A stretch of DNA of 64,000 bases from Croceicoccus pelagius (GCF_001661915.1 NZ_LYWY01000033.1:48501-112500), one strand, 5' to 3'. Counted from the first letter of the stretch, positions 34,864 through 43,989 are shown. Made by a program: numbers and translations. Notes: generated by a model from the sequence alone, not told the origin.

Positions 34864-34941
34864 TGTCCGAGCATTAGCTTGCGACCCTTTGTAATGTAAG
34901 TAGGCGAACCTGCACCTTGTCATAGTTCGGCCGCGGGACGC

Positions 34942-34957
34942 TTGACCGTTCGCTCAA
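34942..34957. promoter_or_regulatory. candidate TetR operator overlapping the DUF3604 promoter
   Basis: TTGACCG-TT-CGCTCAA, a 16-base inverted repeat with one mismatch, sitting over the -35 box of the cassette promoter and 79 bases upstream of the tetR start. Its size and TTGA/TCAA ends resemble known TetR-family sites. Confidence 0.5.
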
Positions 34958-34970
34958 TTGCATTTCTAAT
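34942..34970 (+). promoter_or_regulatory. sigma-70 promoter of the DUF3604 cassette
   Basis: TTGACC (34942-34947), 17-base spacer, TCTAAT (34965-34970), followed by a leader of about 30 bases. The operator candidate overlaps the -35. A one-base uncertainty in box edges remains. Confidence 0.55.
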
Positions 34971-35005
34971 GCGTGTGTTTTAAAAATAGGACATCGGAGA
35001 TAGGT

Positions 35006-36919
35006 ATGCTTGCGAAAGCGTGGCCGTGGCTGGCCATCGGGACGACTGCTGTTGCCGCCTCGGCTATTGGCCTTCTGGTCCCGGAGGGCGAGGCCGCCCT
35101 TGCCGATCCGATGGCCGCCACCGTGCCCGAAACCGTCGAGCCTTCGCGCACCATGGCCTATTCGCCGCCGCTACGCACTCCGCTCGAAAACAATCTCTAT
35201 TTCGGCGACCTGCATCTTCACACCAGCTATTCGCCCGATGCCTTTTTGAACGGAACGCGCGCGGTTACGCCTGATGAAGCCTACCGGTTCGCCATGGGGC
35301 AGGCGGTCGATGCCGACAACGGCGTTCCGGCAAAGCTGCGCCGCCCGCTCGACTTCATCGCTATCACCGACCACGCCGAATACCTCGGCGTTTTCCCGCG
35401 CCTTTTGAACGAGGACGAGGAACTGACCCGCTGGCCGCTGGGATTCGAGTGGCTGGGTTATCTTCAGCGCAACGAACGCGCCAAGGTCGGCGTCGCCTTT
35501 GCCGACGCGATCCAGTCGAGCGATCCGTCGCTGCGCACGCCGGATGCCACCAACCGCAGCGTCTGGAACGAGGTTGCCGACAACGCCGACCGCTACAACC
35601 GGCCCGGGCAGTTCACCGCGCTTGTCGGTTATGAATGGACCTCGATGATCAACGGCGACAACCTGCACCGCGTCGTGCTGTTCCGCGGCGACGGGGCCGA
35701 GGCGAAGAAGGTCCTGCCCTATACCGCGCAGGATTCGACCGACCCCGAAGACCTTTGGAATGCGCTGGAGCAGTACGAGAAGGCGGGCGTCCGCACGCTG
35801 GCCATCGCGCACAACGGCAACGTGTCGAACGGGCGCATGTTCGCCCCCGTCACGATCAGCGGCCAGCCACTGAACGCCGCCTATGCCCGCAAGCGCAGCC
35901 GGTGGGAGCCGGTCTACGAAGTCACGCAAGTGAAGGGCGACGGAGAGACGCATCCCGATCTTTCGCCCGATGACGAATTTGCCGATTTCGAGACCTGGGA
36001 CCAGGGCAACATCACTCTCTCTCAGCCCAAGACGAAGGCGATGCTGCCTTACGAATATGCACGCTCGGCCCTGAAGGAAGGCCTGCGCTACGAACGCATG
36101 CTGGGCGCGAACCCGTTCGAATTCGGCATGATCGGCAGCACCGACCAGCACACCGGCCTCTCCACCGCAGCCGAGGACAACTTCTTCGGCAAGTTTCCCG
36201 AATCCGAACCATCGGACCACCGCTGGCGCGAGAAGATGTCGGCCGTGCTGCAGGAAAGCTGGGAACTGACCGCGTCGGGCCTTGCCGCCGTCTGGGCGCC
36301 CGAAAATTCGCGCGAGGCGATCTTCGATGCACTGAAGCGGCGCGAGACTTACGGCACGACCGGATCGCGTATCCGCCTGCGGTTCTTCGGCGGCTACGGC
36401 TTCCGGAAAGACGACATCGACAAGCCCGACTATGCGCGCATCGGCTATCGCCGCGGCGTGCCGATGGGCGGCGATCTGGGCAGGGCGAGCGATGGTACCG
36501 CGCCGTCGTTCATGGTCCACGCGGTCCGTGATCCCGACGGGCCGAACCTCGACAGGGTGCAGGTGGTGAAGGGCTGGCTCGACGCGAAGGGCCGGACGCA
36601 CGAGAGAGTCTATGACGTCGCCCTGTCCGATGGCCGGAAGGTCGGGCGGGACGGCAAGGCTCCGCCGGTCGGAAGCACGGTCGACATTGCCAACGCGACC
36701 TACGACAACTCCATCGGCGATCCCGAACTTGCGACATGGTGGCGCGACCCGGATTTCGACGCCAGCCAGCCCGCGTTCTACTATGTCCGCGTGATCGAGA
36801 TCCCACGCCCGCGCTGGACGACTTACGACATGGCCTATTTCGGTATCGAGATGCCCGCCGAAGTCCCGCGCACCGTGCAGGACCGCGCCTACAGCTCTCC
36901 GATCTGGTACCACCCGTGA
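35006..36919 (+). CDS. exported DUF3604 protein (PHP-like metal-dependent hydrolase fold suspected)
   Basis: 637 residues. An N-terminal hydrophobic segment (WPWLAIGTTAVAASAIGLLV) looks like a signal peptide. The family motif NNLYFGDLHLHTSYSPDAFL provides HxH, and DFIAITDHAEYLG a further D-H pair, both reminiscent of PHP-type metal sites; AHNGNVSNG and GSTDQHTGL are further conserved blocks. GGAG seven bases before ATG 35006 supports the start. Biochemical function is not known for the family. The gene is coupled to the isomerase through a GTGA overlap, so the products probably act together in the periplasm. Confidence 0.88.
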   Translation: MLAKAWPWLAIGTTAVAASAIGLLVPEGEAALADPMAATVPETVEPSRTMAYSPPLRTPLENNLYFGDLHLHTSYSPDAFLNGTRAVTPDEAYRFAMGQAVDADNGVPAKLRRPLDFIAITDHAEYLGVFPRLLNEDEELTRWPLGFEWLGYLQRNERAKVGVAFADAIQSSDPSLRTPDATNRSVWNEVADNADRYNRPGQFTALVGYEWTSMINGDNLHRVVLFRGDGAEAKKVLPYTAQDSTDPEDLWNALEQYEKAGVRTLAIAHNGNVSNGRMFAPVTISGQPLNAAYARKRSRWEPVYEVTQVKGDGETHPDLSPDDEFADFETWDQGNITLSQPKTKAMLPYEYARSALKEGLRYERMLGANPFEFGMIGSTDQHTGLSTAAEDNFFGKFPESEPSDHRWREKMSAVLQESWELTASGLAAVWAPENSREAIFDALKRRETYGTTGSRIRLRFFGGYGFRKDDIDKPDYARIGYRRGVPMGGDLGRASDGTAPSFMVHAVRDPDGPNLDRVQVVKGWLDAKGRTHERVYDVALSDGRKVGRDGKAPPVGSTVDIANATYDNSIGDPELATWWRDPDFDASQPAFYYVRVIEIPRPRWTTYDMAYFGIEMPAEVPRTVQDRAYSSPIWYHP

Positions 36920-37773
36920 CGCGCCGCCGGATCGATCCGCTCTGGTGGTTCCTCGGCGCTGGGACGGCGATCTTCGTGCTCGCCGCGTTCATCGATCCCG
37001 ACGGCGCGGACGATGCCTCGGTCATTCGCGTGGACCGGCCTGCGCTCGAAGCCTATCTCGCGTCGGGCGGGGGCAACGGGCTTGCAGAAACGCTGTCGTC
37101 CGAACCGCTGACGCTCGACGCGATGGCGCCGAGTGCACGCAAGGCGCTGGTCGAGCGCTATGTCGAGGAAGAAGCCCTGTTCCGCGAGGCGCAGTCGTGG
37201 GGTCTCGACAAGGACGACCCCGCGATCCGGCGGCGGCTGGGCCAGTCTATGCGCTTTGCCCTGCGGCCCGAAGTAGCCGCCGATCCGGACGATGCCGAAC
37301 TGCGCAAGTTTTTCGAATCTCACAAGGCCGACTATGTCGAAGGCGATCTCGTCACTTTCGAACACGTCTTTTTCGACGCCGCCCGCGGCGGAGCCGGCGA
37401 CGCGGTACGGCGGGCAAGCGCCTATAGACCCGGCAGCGACTGGCAGGCCGCAGGCGACCGCTTTGCCTATCAGCGCACTTACGTCGGCGCTCGGGCCGAA
37501 CAGGTCGCGTCTCAGCTTGGCGAGGATTTCGCGAAGCAGGTCTTCGCCATGAAGCCTTCAGAGTCATGGCAAGGGCCGATGATCTCGGACCTCGGAGCGC
37601 ATCTCGTGCGGGTTGTGCGGCATGACCGGGCGGGTGAGGCGGACTTTGCCCAAGTGCGCCCCGCCGTACTCGACGACTGGCAGCGGACGCGGCAATCGGC
37701 GGACCTGGAAAAGCGGGTCGATGCCATCGTCTCGACTTACGACGCGCAGATCGATCCGGTCTTGGTACAGTGA
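36916..37773 (+). CDS. membrane-anchored parvulin-like peptidyl-prolyl isomerase
   Basis: 285 residues from GTG 36916, overlapping the DUF3604 stop as GTGA. One N-terminal helix (WWFLGAGTAIFVLAAFI) anchors a periplasmic SurA/PpiC-type chaperone: helical N-part (ALVERYVEEEALFREAQSWG), then a parvulin-like domain around VTFEHVFFDAARG and ILSDLGAHLVRV-type strand (MISDLGAHLVRVVRHD). The core is divergent, so activity is not certain. It likely helps fold or mature a partner from the same operon. Confidence 0.78.
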   Translation: MTRRRIDPLWWFLGAGTAIFVLAAFIDPDGADDASVIRVDRPALEAYLASGGGNGLAETLSSEPLTLDAMAPSARKALVERYVEEEALFREAQSWGLDKDDPAIRRRLGQSMRFALRPEVAADPDDAELRKFFESHKADYVEGDLVTFEHVFFDAARGGAGDAVRRASAYRPGSDWQAAGDRFAYQRTYVGARAEQVASQLGEDFAKQVFAMKPSESWQGPMISDLGAHLVRVVRHDRAGEADFAQVRPAVLDDWQRTRQSADLEKRVDAIVSTYDAQIDPVLVQ

Positions 37774-38756
37774 TGCGGCTGCTGATCGCCCTGCTGCTCG
37801 CGTTCGCAATGGTCGCCCCGGCGGCCGCGCACGAAAGCCTGCCGGTCATCGTCGAACTGACCCAGCAGGACGCGACCCGCTATTCGCTCGTCACCCGCGC
37901 ACCCGGCAATTTGAGCCCGCAGGACGTGCCGCCCGTGTCCCTGCGCGGGTCGTGCGAGCAACTCCCACCCTCGGGCCGCGCACGGCAGTTCGCGTGCGCC
38001 GGGCGCCCTACCGAACTCGCGATCGGCAAGCCCGCTGCGTCAGGCGCACCCGCTGTCCTTTTGAAAGCCAGCTTCGCCAATGGAGAACGGCTCAGCGCCG
38101 CGGCCCCGCCGGGCAGCGGCAGCCTGCTCCTGCCCCGTGAGGAAACCGTGAGCGGGGTACTGACCGGATACGTAAAGATCGGCGTTGTCCACATCCTCAC
38201 CGGTTTCGACCACCTGCTGTTCCTCGCCTGTCTCGTGCTCATCGCGCGGACATGGCGGCGCACCGCGATCACGGTAACGGGATTTACAATCGGCCACGCG
38301 GTCACGATCACTTTGGCAACGCTCGGCCTCGTTCGCGTCAATTCCGGCGCGGTCGAGGCTATCATCGCGCTCTCGATCGTGTTTCTTGCCGCCGAACTGG
38401 TGCGGGGTGACCGCGGCGGGCTGGTGTTCCGCAAACCCGCCATCATCGCCACGGCCTTCGGCCTGTTGCACGGGCTGGGCTTTGCCGGCGCGCTGATGGG
38501 GGTCGGCACGGCACAGACGCGGCCGATCCTCTCGCTCGTCGGCTTCAACTTCGGGGTAGAGGCGGGGCAGCTGGCCTTCGTGGCGGCGGCATTGCTGCTG
38601 GGTCAGGCGCTCGTCTGCCTGCGCGACCGGATCGCGTCGCCAAGGATCGGCGAATACGCGATGCTCGCTTTTCTCACCCTCGTCGGCTCAGTCGGCGGTT
38701 ATTGGTTCGTCGAGCGCAGCGTCGGCATCTTGCTGGAGGGCAGCCGGATCACTTGA
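37773..38756 (+). CDS. HupE/UreJ-family membrane protein (putative metal permease)
   Basis: 327 residues. Signal peptide (LLIALLLAFAMVAPAAAHE), a periplasmic domain of about 110 residues, then six to seven helices with HupE landmarks: VHILTGFDHLLFLACLV, GFTIGHAVTITLA, FGLLHGLGFAGAL and FNFGVEAGQLAF. Conserved His/Asp/Glu fit transport of Ni, Co or Zn, as known for HupE/UreJ. The ATG overlaps the isomerase stop (TGATG), so the three genes form a tightly coupled unit. Confidence 0.86.
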   Translation: MRLLIALLLAFAMVAPAAAHESLPVIVELTQQDATRYSLVTRAPGNLSPQDVPPVSLRGSCEQLPPSGRARQFACAGRPTELAIGKPAASGAPAVLLKASFANGERLSAAAPPGSGSLLLPREETVSGVLTGYVKIGVVHILTGFDHLLFLACLVLIARTWRRTAITVTGFTIGHAVTITLATLGLVRVNSGAVEAIIALSIVFLAAELVRGDRGGLVFRKPAIIATAFGLLHGLGFAGALMGVGTAQTRPILSLVGFNFGVEAGQLAFVAAALLLGQALVCLRDRIASPRIGEYAMLAFLTLVGSVGGYWFVERSVGILLEGSRIT

Positions 38757-38772
38757 GGTCCCGCGCACCGCC

Positions 38773-39228
38773 TCAGTTGTAGCTGGCGTAGACCCGCTGC
38801 CCGAAATCGCCGAACGCGATGACCTGGTAGGACTGCGTCTGGCCGCCCATTTCCATGCCGGGCGACCCGATCGGCATACCGGCCACGGCAAGTCCCTTCA
38901 CGTCCGCAGGCTTTTCGCGCAGCAGCCGCGCGACTTCGGCAGCAGGCACGTGGCCTTCGATCACGTAGCTCTCGACCTTCATCGTGTGGCACGAGACCAG
39001 ATCGGCGGGCACGCCGAGTGCCGCCTTCACTTCCGGCATCGGCACGTCTTCGCGCATCACGACTTCGGCCTTCATGTCGGCGCGAATGTGCTCTGCCCAC
39101 TTGTGGCAGCACCCGCAATTGGGATCGCGATACATGACATAGGGCGCAGCCTGCGCGGCCACGGTGCAGGCCGAGAGGATGAAAGCCGCGACGATCGTTG
39201 CCATGCGGGCCAGCTTTGCAGTCTTCAT
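38773..39228 (-). CDS. DUF411 metal-binding lipoprotein/periplasmic protein
   Basis: 151 residues. The export signal ends ILSACTVAAQAA; a lipobox-like LSAC is present but cleavage at AQA is also possible. Conserved block RDPNCGCCHKWAEH with CxCC, then SCHTMKV and EGHVPAAEVARLL, define DUF411, found in copper or metal-resistance settings. It converges with the HupE gene 16 bases away. The in-frame ATG at 39228 is preferred to one further upstream, which lacks a signal. Confidence 0.85.
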   Translation of the reverse strand: MKTAKLARMATIVAAFILSACTVAAQAAPYVMYRDPNCGCCHKWAEHIRADMKAEVVMREDVPMPEVKAALGVPADLVSCHTMKVESYVIEGHVPAAEVARLLREKPADVKGLAVAGMPIGSPGMEMGGQTQSYQVIAFGDFGQRVYASYN

Positions 39229-39320
39229 GAAGTCACTTTCGTTTCGTTGCGAGCGGGTGCCGACATGCTGTCTAGCGCCAGATTCGCGGTCGCTCAACTT
39301 TGACAGCTTTTAAAAGAAAG

Positions 39321-39412
39321 TGGCGGAGACGGAGGGATTCGAACCCTCGATACCCCGATAGAGGTATGGCTCCTTAGCAGGGAGCTGGTTTCAGCCACTC
39401 ACCCACGTCTCC
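39321..39412 (-). tRNA. tRNA-Ser(GCU)
   Basis: Complete cloverleaf on the minus strand. Acceptor GGAGACG (39412-39406) pairs with CGTCTCC; discriminator G and encoded CCA are included. The anticodon loop CTGCTAA between GCTCC and GGAGC gives anticodon GCU (AGC/AGU codons). A long variable arm and GGTTCGAATCC T-arm confirm a class II serine tRNA. Confidence 0.95.
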
Positions 39413-39454
39413 GCATGCGCCGATTGGGGCTTTGGCCCCGGCGCTGAAGCGCGG

Positions 39455-39483
39455 CCTATAGCGGGGGCAATCGGGGCCATCAA
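39455..39483 (-). promoter_or_regulatory. promoter of tRNA-Ser
   Basis: Minus strand TTGATG (39483-39478), 17 bases, TATAGG (39460-39455), about 40 bases upstream of the tRNA 5' end. Confidence 0.6.
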
Positions 39484-39702
39484 GGGGCGTCTCACATTTG
39501 GTGAAAATGATGGTCATCCGGCGACATGCGGACTCGTTTCGCCGCACATTCGATTCGATTCACCGCCCATTCATTGCCCGCAGCCTCTGTGTGGATCCAT
39601 GCCAAGGCCCGAAGGGGCATCGCTTGCCGTGCGCCCGCGGGCCGCAAAGCGGCTGGCGGCAAGAACAAGTTGGCCGCAAGAACAAACGGACAGGGAAAGA
39701 CC
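39484..39702. other. non-coding stretch upstream of the DUF1134 gene
   Basis: About 220 bases without a convincing gene; an in-frame extension of the DUF1134 gene into it lacks a signal peptide and family sequence. I see no strong promoter pair for DUF1134. Confidence 0.4.
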
Positions 39703-40554
39703 ATGACGCGCATCTCCAAATCCACTCGCGGCTTCGGCTGGGCCGTAGCGCTTGCGGCAATGGCGGGTCTTTCGGCCAATCCGGCGAGCGCGCAGATGCA
39801 GACGATCGATCCCGATACCGCCATCGACGGCGATCTGGCAGGCGGGGGCAGCGCGGCTCCCGTTCCCGGCTCTGCCGAAAGCGCGGAACTGCCGCCGGTC
39901 AGCGGCGACCCCTATGCCAGCGCCTATGGCACCGAAGTTCCGCCAGCGACCGACAGCTATCCCGTCGACCCGACCGATCCCTATGAAGAGCCTGTCGCGC
40001 CCGGTCCGGCACCGCAGTATCCGGCCACTCCGGCTCAGTCCGCAGCCCCGGTGCAAACGACCGAAACCAACCAGACTTACCAGGAAGACGACCTGATCGG
40101 CGCGGCCGAAGGTGTGTTCGGCAAAGGCGCGGAAGGACTGGCGGGCCTGATCCGCGACATCCTGAAAAAGCAGGGACAGCCCAACGCCTATATCGTCGGG
40201 CGTGAAGCGGGCGGCGCGCTGGGCATTGGCGTGCGCTATGGCTCGGGCACGCTGCATCACAAGGTGGAGGGTGAGCGCAAGGTCTACTGGACCGGCCCGT
40301 CGATCGGTTTTGACGCGGGCGCCAATGCCGGTTCGACTTTCGTGCTGGTCTACAACCTATGGGATTCGCAGGAGCTCTATGAGCGTTACCCCGCCGGTGA
40401 AGGGCAGGCCTATCTCGTCGGCGGTTTCAACGCGAGCTACATGCGCAAGGGCGACGTCGTGCTGATCCCGATCCGCGTTGGTGCAGGCCTGCGGCTTGGC
40501 GTCAACGCGGGCTACATGAAGTTTTCGGAAAAGCAGCGCTGGCTGCCGTTCTGA
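39703..40554 (+). CDS. exported DUF1134 protein
   Basis: 283 residues. Signal peptide ending LSANPASA, a long Pro/Ala/Glu-rich segment (about 30-115), then the DUF1134 domain (EGVFGKGAEGLAGLIRDILK, GREAGGALGIGVRYGSG, STFVLVYNLWDSQELYERYP). DUF1134 is alphaproteobacterial, resembles lipid-binding beta-sandwich proteins and has no assigned role. AGGGA precedes ATG 39703. Confidence 0.85.
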   Translation: MTRISKSTRGFGWAVALAAMAGLSANPASAQMQTIDPDTAIDGDLAGGGSAAPVPGSAESAELPPVSGDPYASAYGTEVPPATDSYPVDPTDPYEEPVAPGPAPQYPATPAQSAAPVQTTETNQTYQEDDLIGAAEGVFGKGAEGLAGLIRDILKKQGQPNAYIVGREAGGALGIGVRYGSGTLHHKVEGERKVYWTGPSIGFDAGANAGSTFVLVYNLWDSQELYERYPAGEGQAYLVGGFNASYMRKGDVVLIPIRVGAGLRLGVNAGYMKFSEKQRWLPF

Positions 40555-40719
40555 TCGGCGCAGCCCTTTATGATTGACCACACCGCTGCGATTCCCTGCC
40601 TATAGCACCAGTAAGTCCCCGCTGGGGCTTGCCCCCGCGCGCCTGCGTGGGCATGGAGCGCGCGCCGCGACTCCAAACATGGAAACCTGCGCGGCGCGAT
40701 CACAGCAGGACTACACACG

Positions 40720-41889
40720 ATGCTCGCTAACCTTCCCGCCCAGCCCGCCGATGCGCTGCTCGCGCTGATCAAGCTCTATGCCGCAGACGAGCGTGCGGAC
40801 AAGATCGATCTCGGCGTCGGCGTCTACCGTACCGGACAGGGCGAAACCCCGGTCTTCGGCGCGATCAAGGGCGCGGAGAAGAAACTGCTCGAAACGCAGG
40901 ATTCCAAGGCCTACCTCGGCCCCGAAGGCGACATGGGTTTCGTGAATGCATTGAAGCCTTTCATCTTCGGCGAAGGCTTTGCCAAGATCGACCAGATAGA
41001 CGGGATGCAGACCCCGGGCGGCACGGGCGGCGTGCGTCTTGCCGTCGGTCTTGCCAAGAAGGCCGGCATCCAGCGCGTCATCATGGGCACGCCCAGCTGG
41101 CCCAACCACGCGCAGATCATGAAAGATCTCGACCTCGACACCGTGGCCTTCAACCACGCGTCGGGCGGCGTCGTCGACATGGACGCGCTGAAGGCCGCGA
41201 TCGCCGCGGCTGGTCCGAACGATGCGATCCTGCTGCACGGCTGCTGCCACAACCCGACCGGTATCGATTACACCGATGCACAGTGGGAAGAGATCGCCGC
41301 GCTGCTGAAGGACAAGGGCCTGCTGCCGATCCTCGACCTCGCCTACCAGGGCCTCGGTTACGGGATGGAAGAGGATGCGCAAGGGATTCGCATCGTGATG
41401 AACGCGGTGCCCGAGGCGCTGCTGGCCTATTCGTGCGACAAGAATTTCGGCCTCTATCGCGACCGCGTCGGCGCGATCTACGTCATGGCCGACAAGGGCG
41501 CGATGCCCGCGATCATGTCGAACGGTGCTTCGCTGGCCCGTGCGAACTGGTCGATGCCGCCCGATCACGGCGCGGCAGCGGTTCGCGTCATCCTTGAAGA
41601 CGAGGCGCTGACCGCACAGTGGCTGGACGAGCTTGACCAGATGCGTACCCGCATGCGCCAGGTTCGCGGGCGACTGGCCGCCGCCGGCACCGCGGGTAGC
41701 GTCGACATGACGCCCTATGGCACGCAGAACGGCCTGTTCGCGATGCTGCCGCTGTCGAAGGAACAGATCCAGTCGCTGCGCGACGATCACGCGATCTACA
41801 TGGCGGGTTCGGGGCGCATCAACGTGGCGGGCCTGACGATGGGCAACATCGACAAGTTCATCGCCGCAGTCGCAGAAGTCAGCGCCTGA
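40720..41889 (+). CDS. aromatic/aspartate aminotransferase (class I, fold-type I)
   Basis: 389 residues. PLP-binding Lys is in SCDKNFGLYRDRVG, the aspartate/tyrosine aminotransferase signature; GGTGGVRLAV, HGCCHNPTGID and DLAYQGLGYG are the other conserved blocks. The C-terminal AGSGRINVAGL binds the substrate carboxylate through Arg. It should interconvert aspartate or aromatic amino acids with 2-oxoglutarate. It is monocistronic, convergent with ribE. Confidence 0.94.
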   Translation: MLANLPAQPADALLALIKLYAADERADKIDLGVGVYRTGQGETPVFGAIKGAEKKLLETQDSKAYLGPEGDMGFVNALKPFIFGEGFAKIDQIDGMQTPGGTGGVRLAVGLAKKAGIQRVIMGTPSWPNHAQIMKDLDLDTVAFNHASGGVVDMDALKAAIAAAGPNDAILLHGCCHNPTGIDYTDAQWEEIAALLKDKGLLPILDLAYQGLGYGMEEDAQGIRIVMNAVPEALLAYSCDKNFGLYRDRVGAIYVMADKGAMPAIMSNGASLARANWSMPPDHGAAAVRVILEDEALTAQWLDELDQMRTRMRQVRGRLAAAGTAGSVDMTPYGTQNGLFAMLPLSKEQIQSLRDDHAIYMAGSGRINVAGLTMGNIDKFIAAVAEVSA

Positions 41890-41911
41890 TTTTCAAAGTC
41901 TGCGCGCTGCC

Positions 41912-42532
41912 TCAGGTGGCGCGCAGGTCGTTCATCCGCTTGAGGTAGCGCGCCAGCACGTCGATCTCCAAATTGACGGCGGAACCCTGCTGCAAGGTGC
42001 CCAGCGTCGTCACTTGGGCGGTATGCGGAATGATGTTGAGCGAAAAACGCGCAGACCCGTCGGCAAGGTCTTCGAGAGCGTTCACCGTCAGCGAGACGCC
42101 GTCCACCGTGATCGAACCCTTGGTGGCGATATAGGCCGCTATTGCAGCGGGCGCGTCGATCTCGATGTGCAGCGAACCGCCGCGCTCTTCCCGAACGGCG
42201 ACACGGCCCACGGCATCGACATGGCCGGTGACGATATGCCCGCCCAATTCGTCGCCCAGCTTCAGCGCCGGTTCGAGGTTGACCGTTGCCCCGTCCGACC
42301 ACTGTTGCGGCGCCGTCTTGCTGATCGTCTCGTCCGAAACGTCGACAGCGAACCACGCATCGCCCGCCTGTCCGCCGCGTTCCACGACCGTCAGGCACAC
42401 GCCCGAACAGGCGATCGATGCGCCGATGGCGATCTTTGCCGGATCGAACGGGCAAGCGATGGTGAGGCGCGTGTCGCCGGTGCGGGCGACGGAGGTTACG
42501 GTGCCGAGGGCGGTGACGATTCCGGTGAACAT
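41912..42532 (-). CDS. ribE: riboflavin synthase alpha subunit
   Basis: 206 residues. Two tandem lumazine-binding repeats: MFTGIVTALGTV start, then IGASIACSGVCLTVVE and, in the second half, GHIVTGHVDAVG and KGSITVDGVSLTVN. It joins two lumazine molecules to riboflavin. It lies 9 bases after ribD on the same strand. No FMN-riboswitch-like leader is visible. Confidence 0.97.
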   Translation of the reverse strand: MFTGIVTALGTVTSVARTGDTRLTIACPFDPAKIAIGASIACSGVCLTVVERGGQAGDAWFAVDVSDETISKTAPQQWSDGATVNLEPALKLGDELGGHIVTGHVDAVGRVAVREERGGSLHIEIDAPAAIAAYIATKGSITVDGVSLTVNALEDLADGSARFSLNIIPHTAQVTTLGTLQQGSAVNLEIDVLARYLKRMNDLRAT

Positions 42533-42541
42533 GACGCCCTG

Positions 42542-43525
42542 CTAGCGGGTGCGGGCGTAGACTTCCAGCGTGTCCGTGCCGAGCGTGCGCCGGTCCACCT
42601 GTCGCCAGCGGCCATGGGCATCGGACAGTGAACCGAGCCCGATGTCCGCAACGCCGGTTTGGCCCGCGCCGACGACGATGGGGGCGCGGTAGATCAGCAA
42701 GCGGTCGACCGCGTCGGCGGCAAGGAAAGCGGCAGCGGTCTGCGCCCCGCCTTCGACGAAGAGATACTGCGCAGGCGCAAGCGCCGACAGGTCCGCCGGA
42801 TCGCGCAGCGCCCGCCACCCGTCGGGCACATCGCCGCGCGTCAGCGCCCAGCGTTCGGGGCTGCGCGCTTCTAAACCTGGCAGGCGCACGTCGAGGCGTG
42901 GATTGTCCGTCCGCAAAGTCCCGCCACCGACGAGTATCGCATCATGCTGCGCCCGTTCGAGGTGGGTGTGCGCCCGTGCTGCGGCTCCGGTGATCCATTG
43001 GCTCTCCCCGCTCGCCAGTGCGATGCAGCCGTCGAGCGAGAGCGCAAGTTTCAGTGTCACGAAAGGCCGGTCCAGCGACGCCCGCGTCAGGTATCCGGCC
43101 AGCGAATCAGCGCAGCCTTCGTGCGCGACTTCGGCCACCTCGATACCGGCATCGCGCAACATGGCATTGCCGCTGCCCGCCGTGCGCAGATCGGGGTCGT
43201 ACGCGCCGACGACGACTTTTGCGACGCCTGCACGCGCCAGCAGGCCCGCGCAGCACGGGCCGCGCTCGCTTTCATGAGCGCAGGGTTCCAGCGTGACATA
43301 GGCCGTCGCGCCTTTCGCCATGTTGCCAGCGGCGGCCAGCGCCATCGCCTCGGCATGCGGGCGACCGCCTGGCTGGGTCCAGCCGCGCGCGATCACGCGG
43401 CCGTCTTTCACCAGGATACAACCGACGGCGGGATTGGGGCGTGATAGCGGGCGGCCACGCTCTGCAATGCGGGCGGCGGCGGAAAGCCAGCGCAAGTCCC
43501 GAACATGCACCCCCGCTTTCGTCAA
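42542..43525 (-). CDS. ribD: bifunctional riboflavin deaminase/reductase
   Basis: 327 residues. The N-terminal deaminase has RPHAEAMAL and TLEPCAHESERGPC, the zinc site; the C-terminal reductase begins RPFVTLKLALSLDG with the NADPH-binding LVGGGTLRTDNPRL. It performs the second and third steps of riboflavin synthesis from GTP. ATG 43525 overlaps the stop of the preceding gene (ATGA). Confidence 0.96.
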   Translation of the reverse strand: MTKAGVHVRDLRWLSAAARIAERGRPLSRPNPAVGCILVKDGRVIARGWTQPGGRPHAEAMALAAAGNMAKGATAYVTLEPCAHESERGPCCAGLLARAGVAKVVVGAYDPDLRTAGSGNAMLRDAGIEVAEVAHEGCADSLAGYLTRASLDRPFVTLKLALSLDGCIALASGESQWITGAAARAHTHLERAQHDAILVGGGTLRTDNPRLDVRLPGLEARSPERWALTRGDVPDGWRALRDPADLSALAPAQYLFVEGGAQTAAAFLAADAVDRLLIYRAPIVVGAGQTGVADIGLGSLSDAHGRWRQVDRRTLGTDTLEVYARTR

Positions 43526-43989
43526 TTCTGGCGGGCCTCGATCTCGGCAAGCGCGCGCTGGCGGGCTTCTTCCTCGGCCTTGGCCTTGGCGGCGCGTTCG
43601 GCCTCGCCCTTGGCGCGGGCTTCCTCGACGTCCATGCCCGATGCGCGGCCGATCGCTTCGTAGATCTCGCGCTTTTCTGCCTCCAGTTGCTCGCGCTCGG
43701 CCCGGATGCGGTCTTTCTCTTTCTGGTTCGCGATGTTCGAGGCCATGATTTCCTCGTCCGTGCGGGTTTCATCCAGCGTCGAGATCCACGTGATTTCGGG
43801 CGCACGTGGTTCGATGCGCTGCGATTCGCCGAACATTATCGAGAAGATCGACCCCGTCGCGACCAGCGAGACAAGCGCGATGCGCCAGCGATACGGGTTT
43901 TCCTGCACCCAGACTTCCTTGAAGTCGCGGATGGCGCTCACCGGGTTGAACAGCGAGAAGAAACGGGAAAAGGCAGATGTCTGGGCCAT
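43522..43989 (-). CDS. single-pass membrane protein with coiled coil, unknown function
   Basis: 155 residues. Amphipathic N-terminus, one helix (IALVSLVATGSIFSIMFG), then a long charged coiled-coil (about 85-155, rich in Glu, Lys, Arg, Ala). The ATG at 43989 is preferred over a TTG four codons upstream. It overlaps ribD. The function is unknown; in alphaproteobacteria similar short proteins sit next to ribD. Confidence 0.75.
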   Translation of the reverse strand: MAQTSAFSRFFSLFNPVSAIRDFKEVWVQENPYRWRIALVSLVATGSIFSIMFGESQRIEPRAPEITWISTLDETRTDEEIMASNIANQKEKDRIRAEREQLEAEKREIYEAIGRASGMDVEEARAKGEAERAAKAKAEEEARQRALAEIEARQN

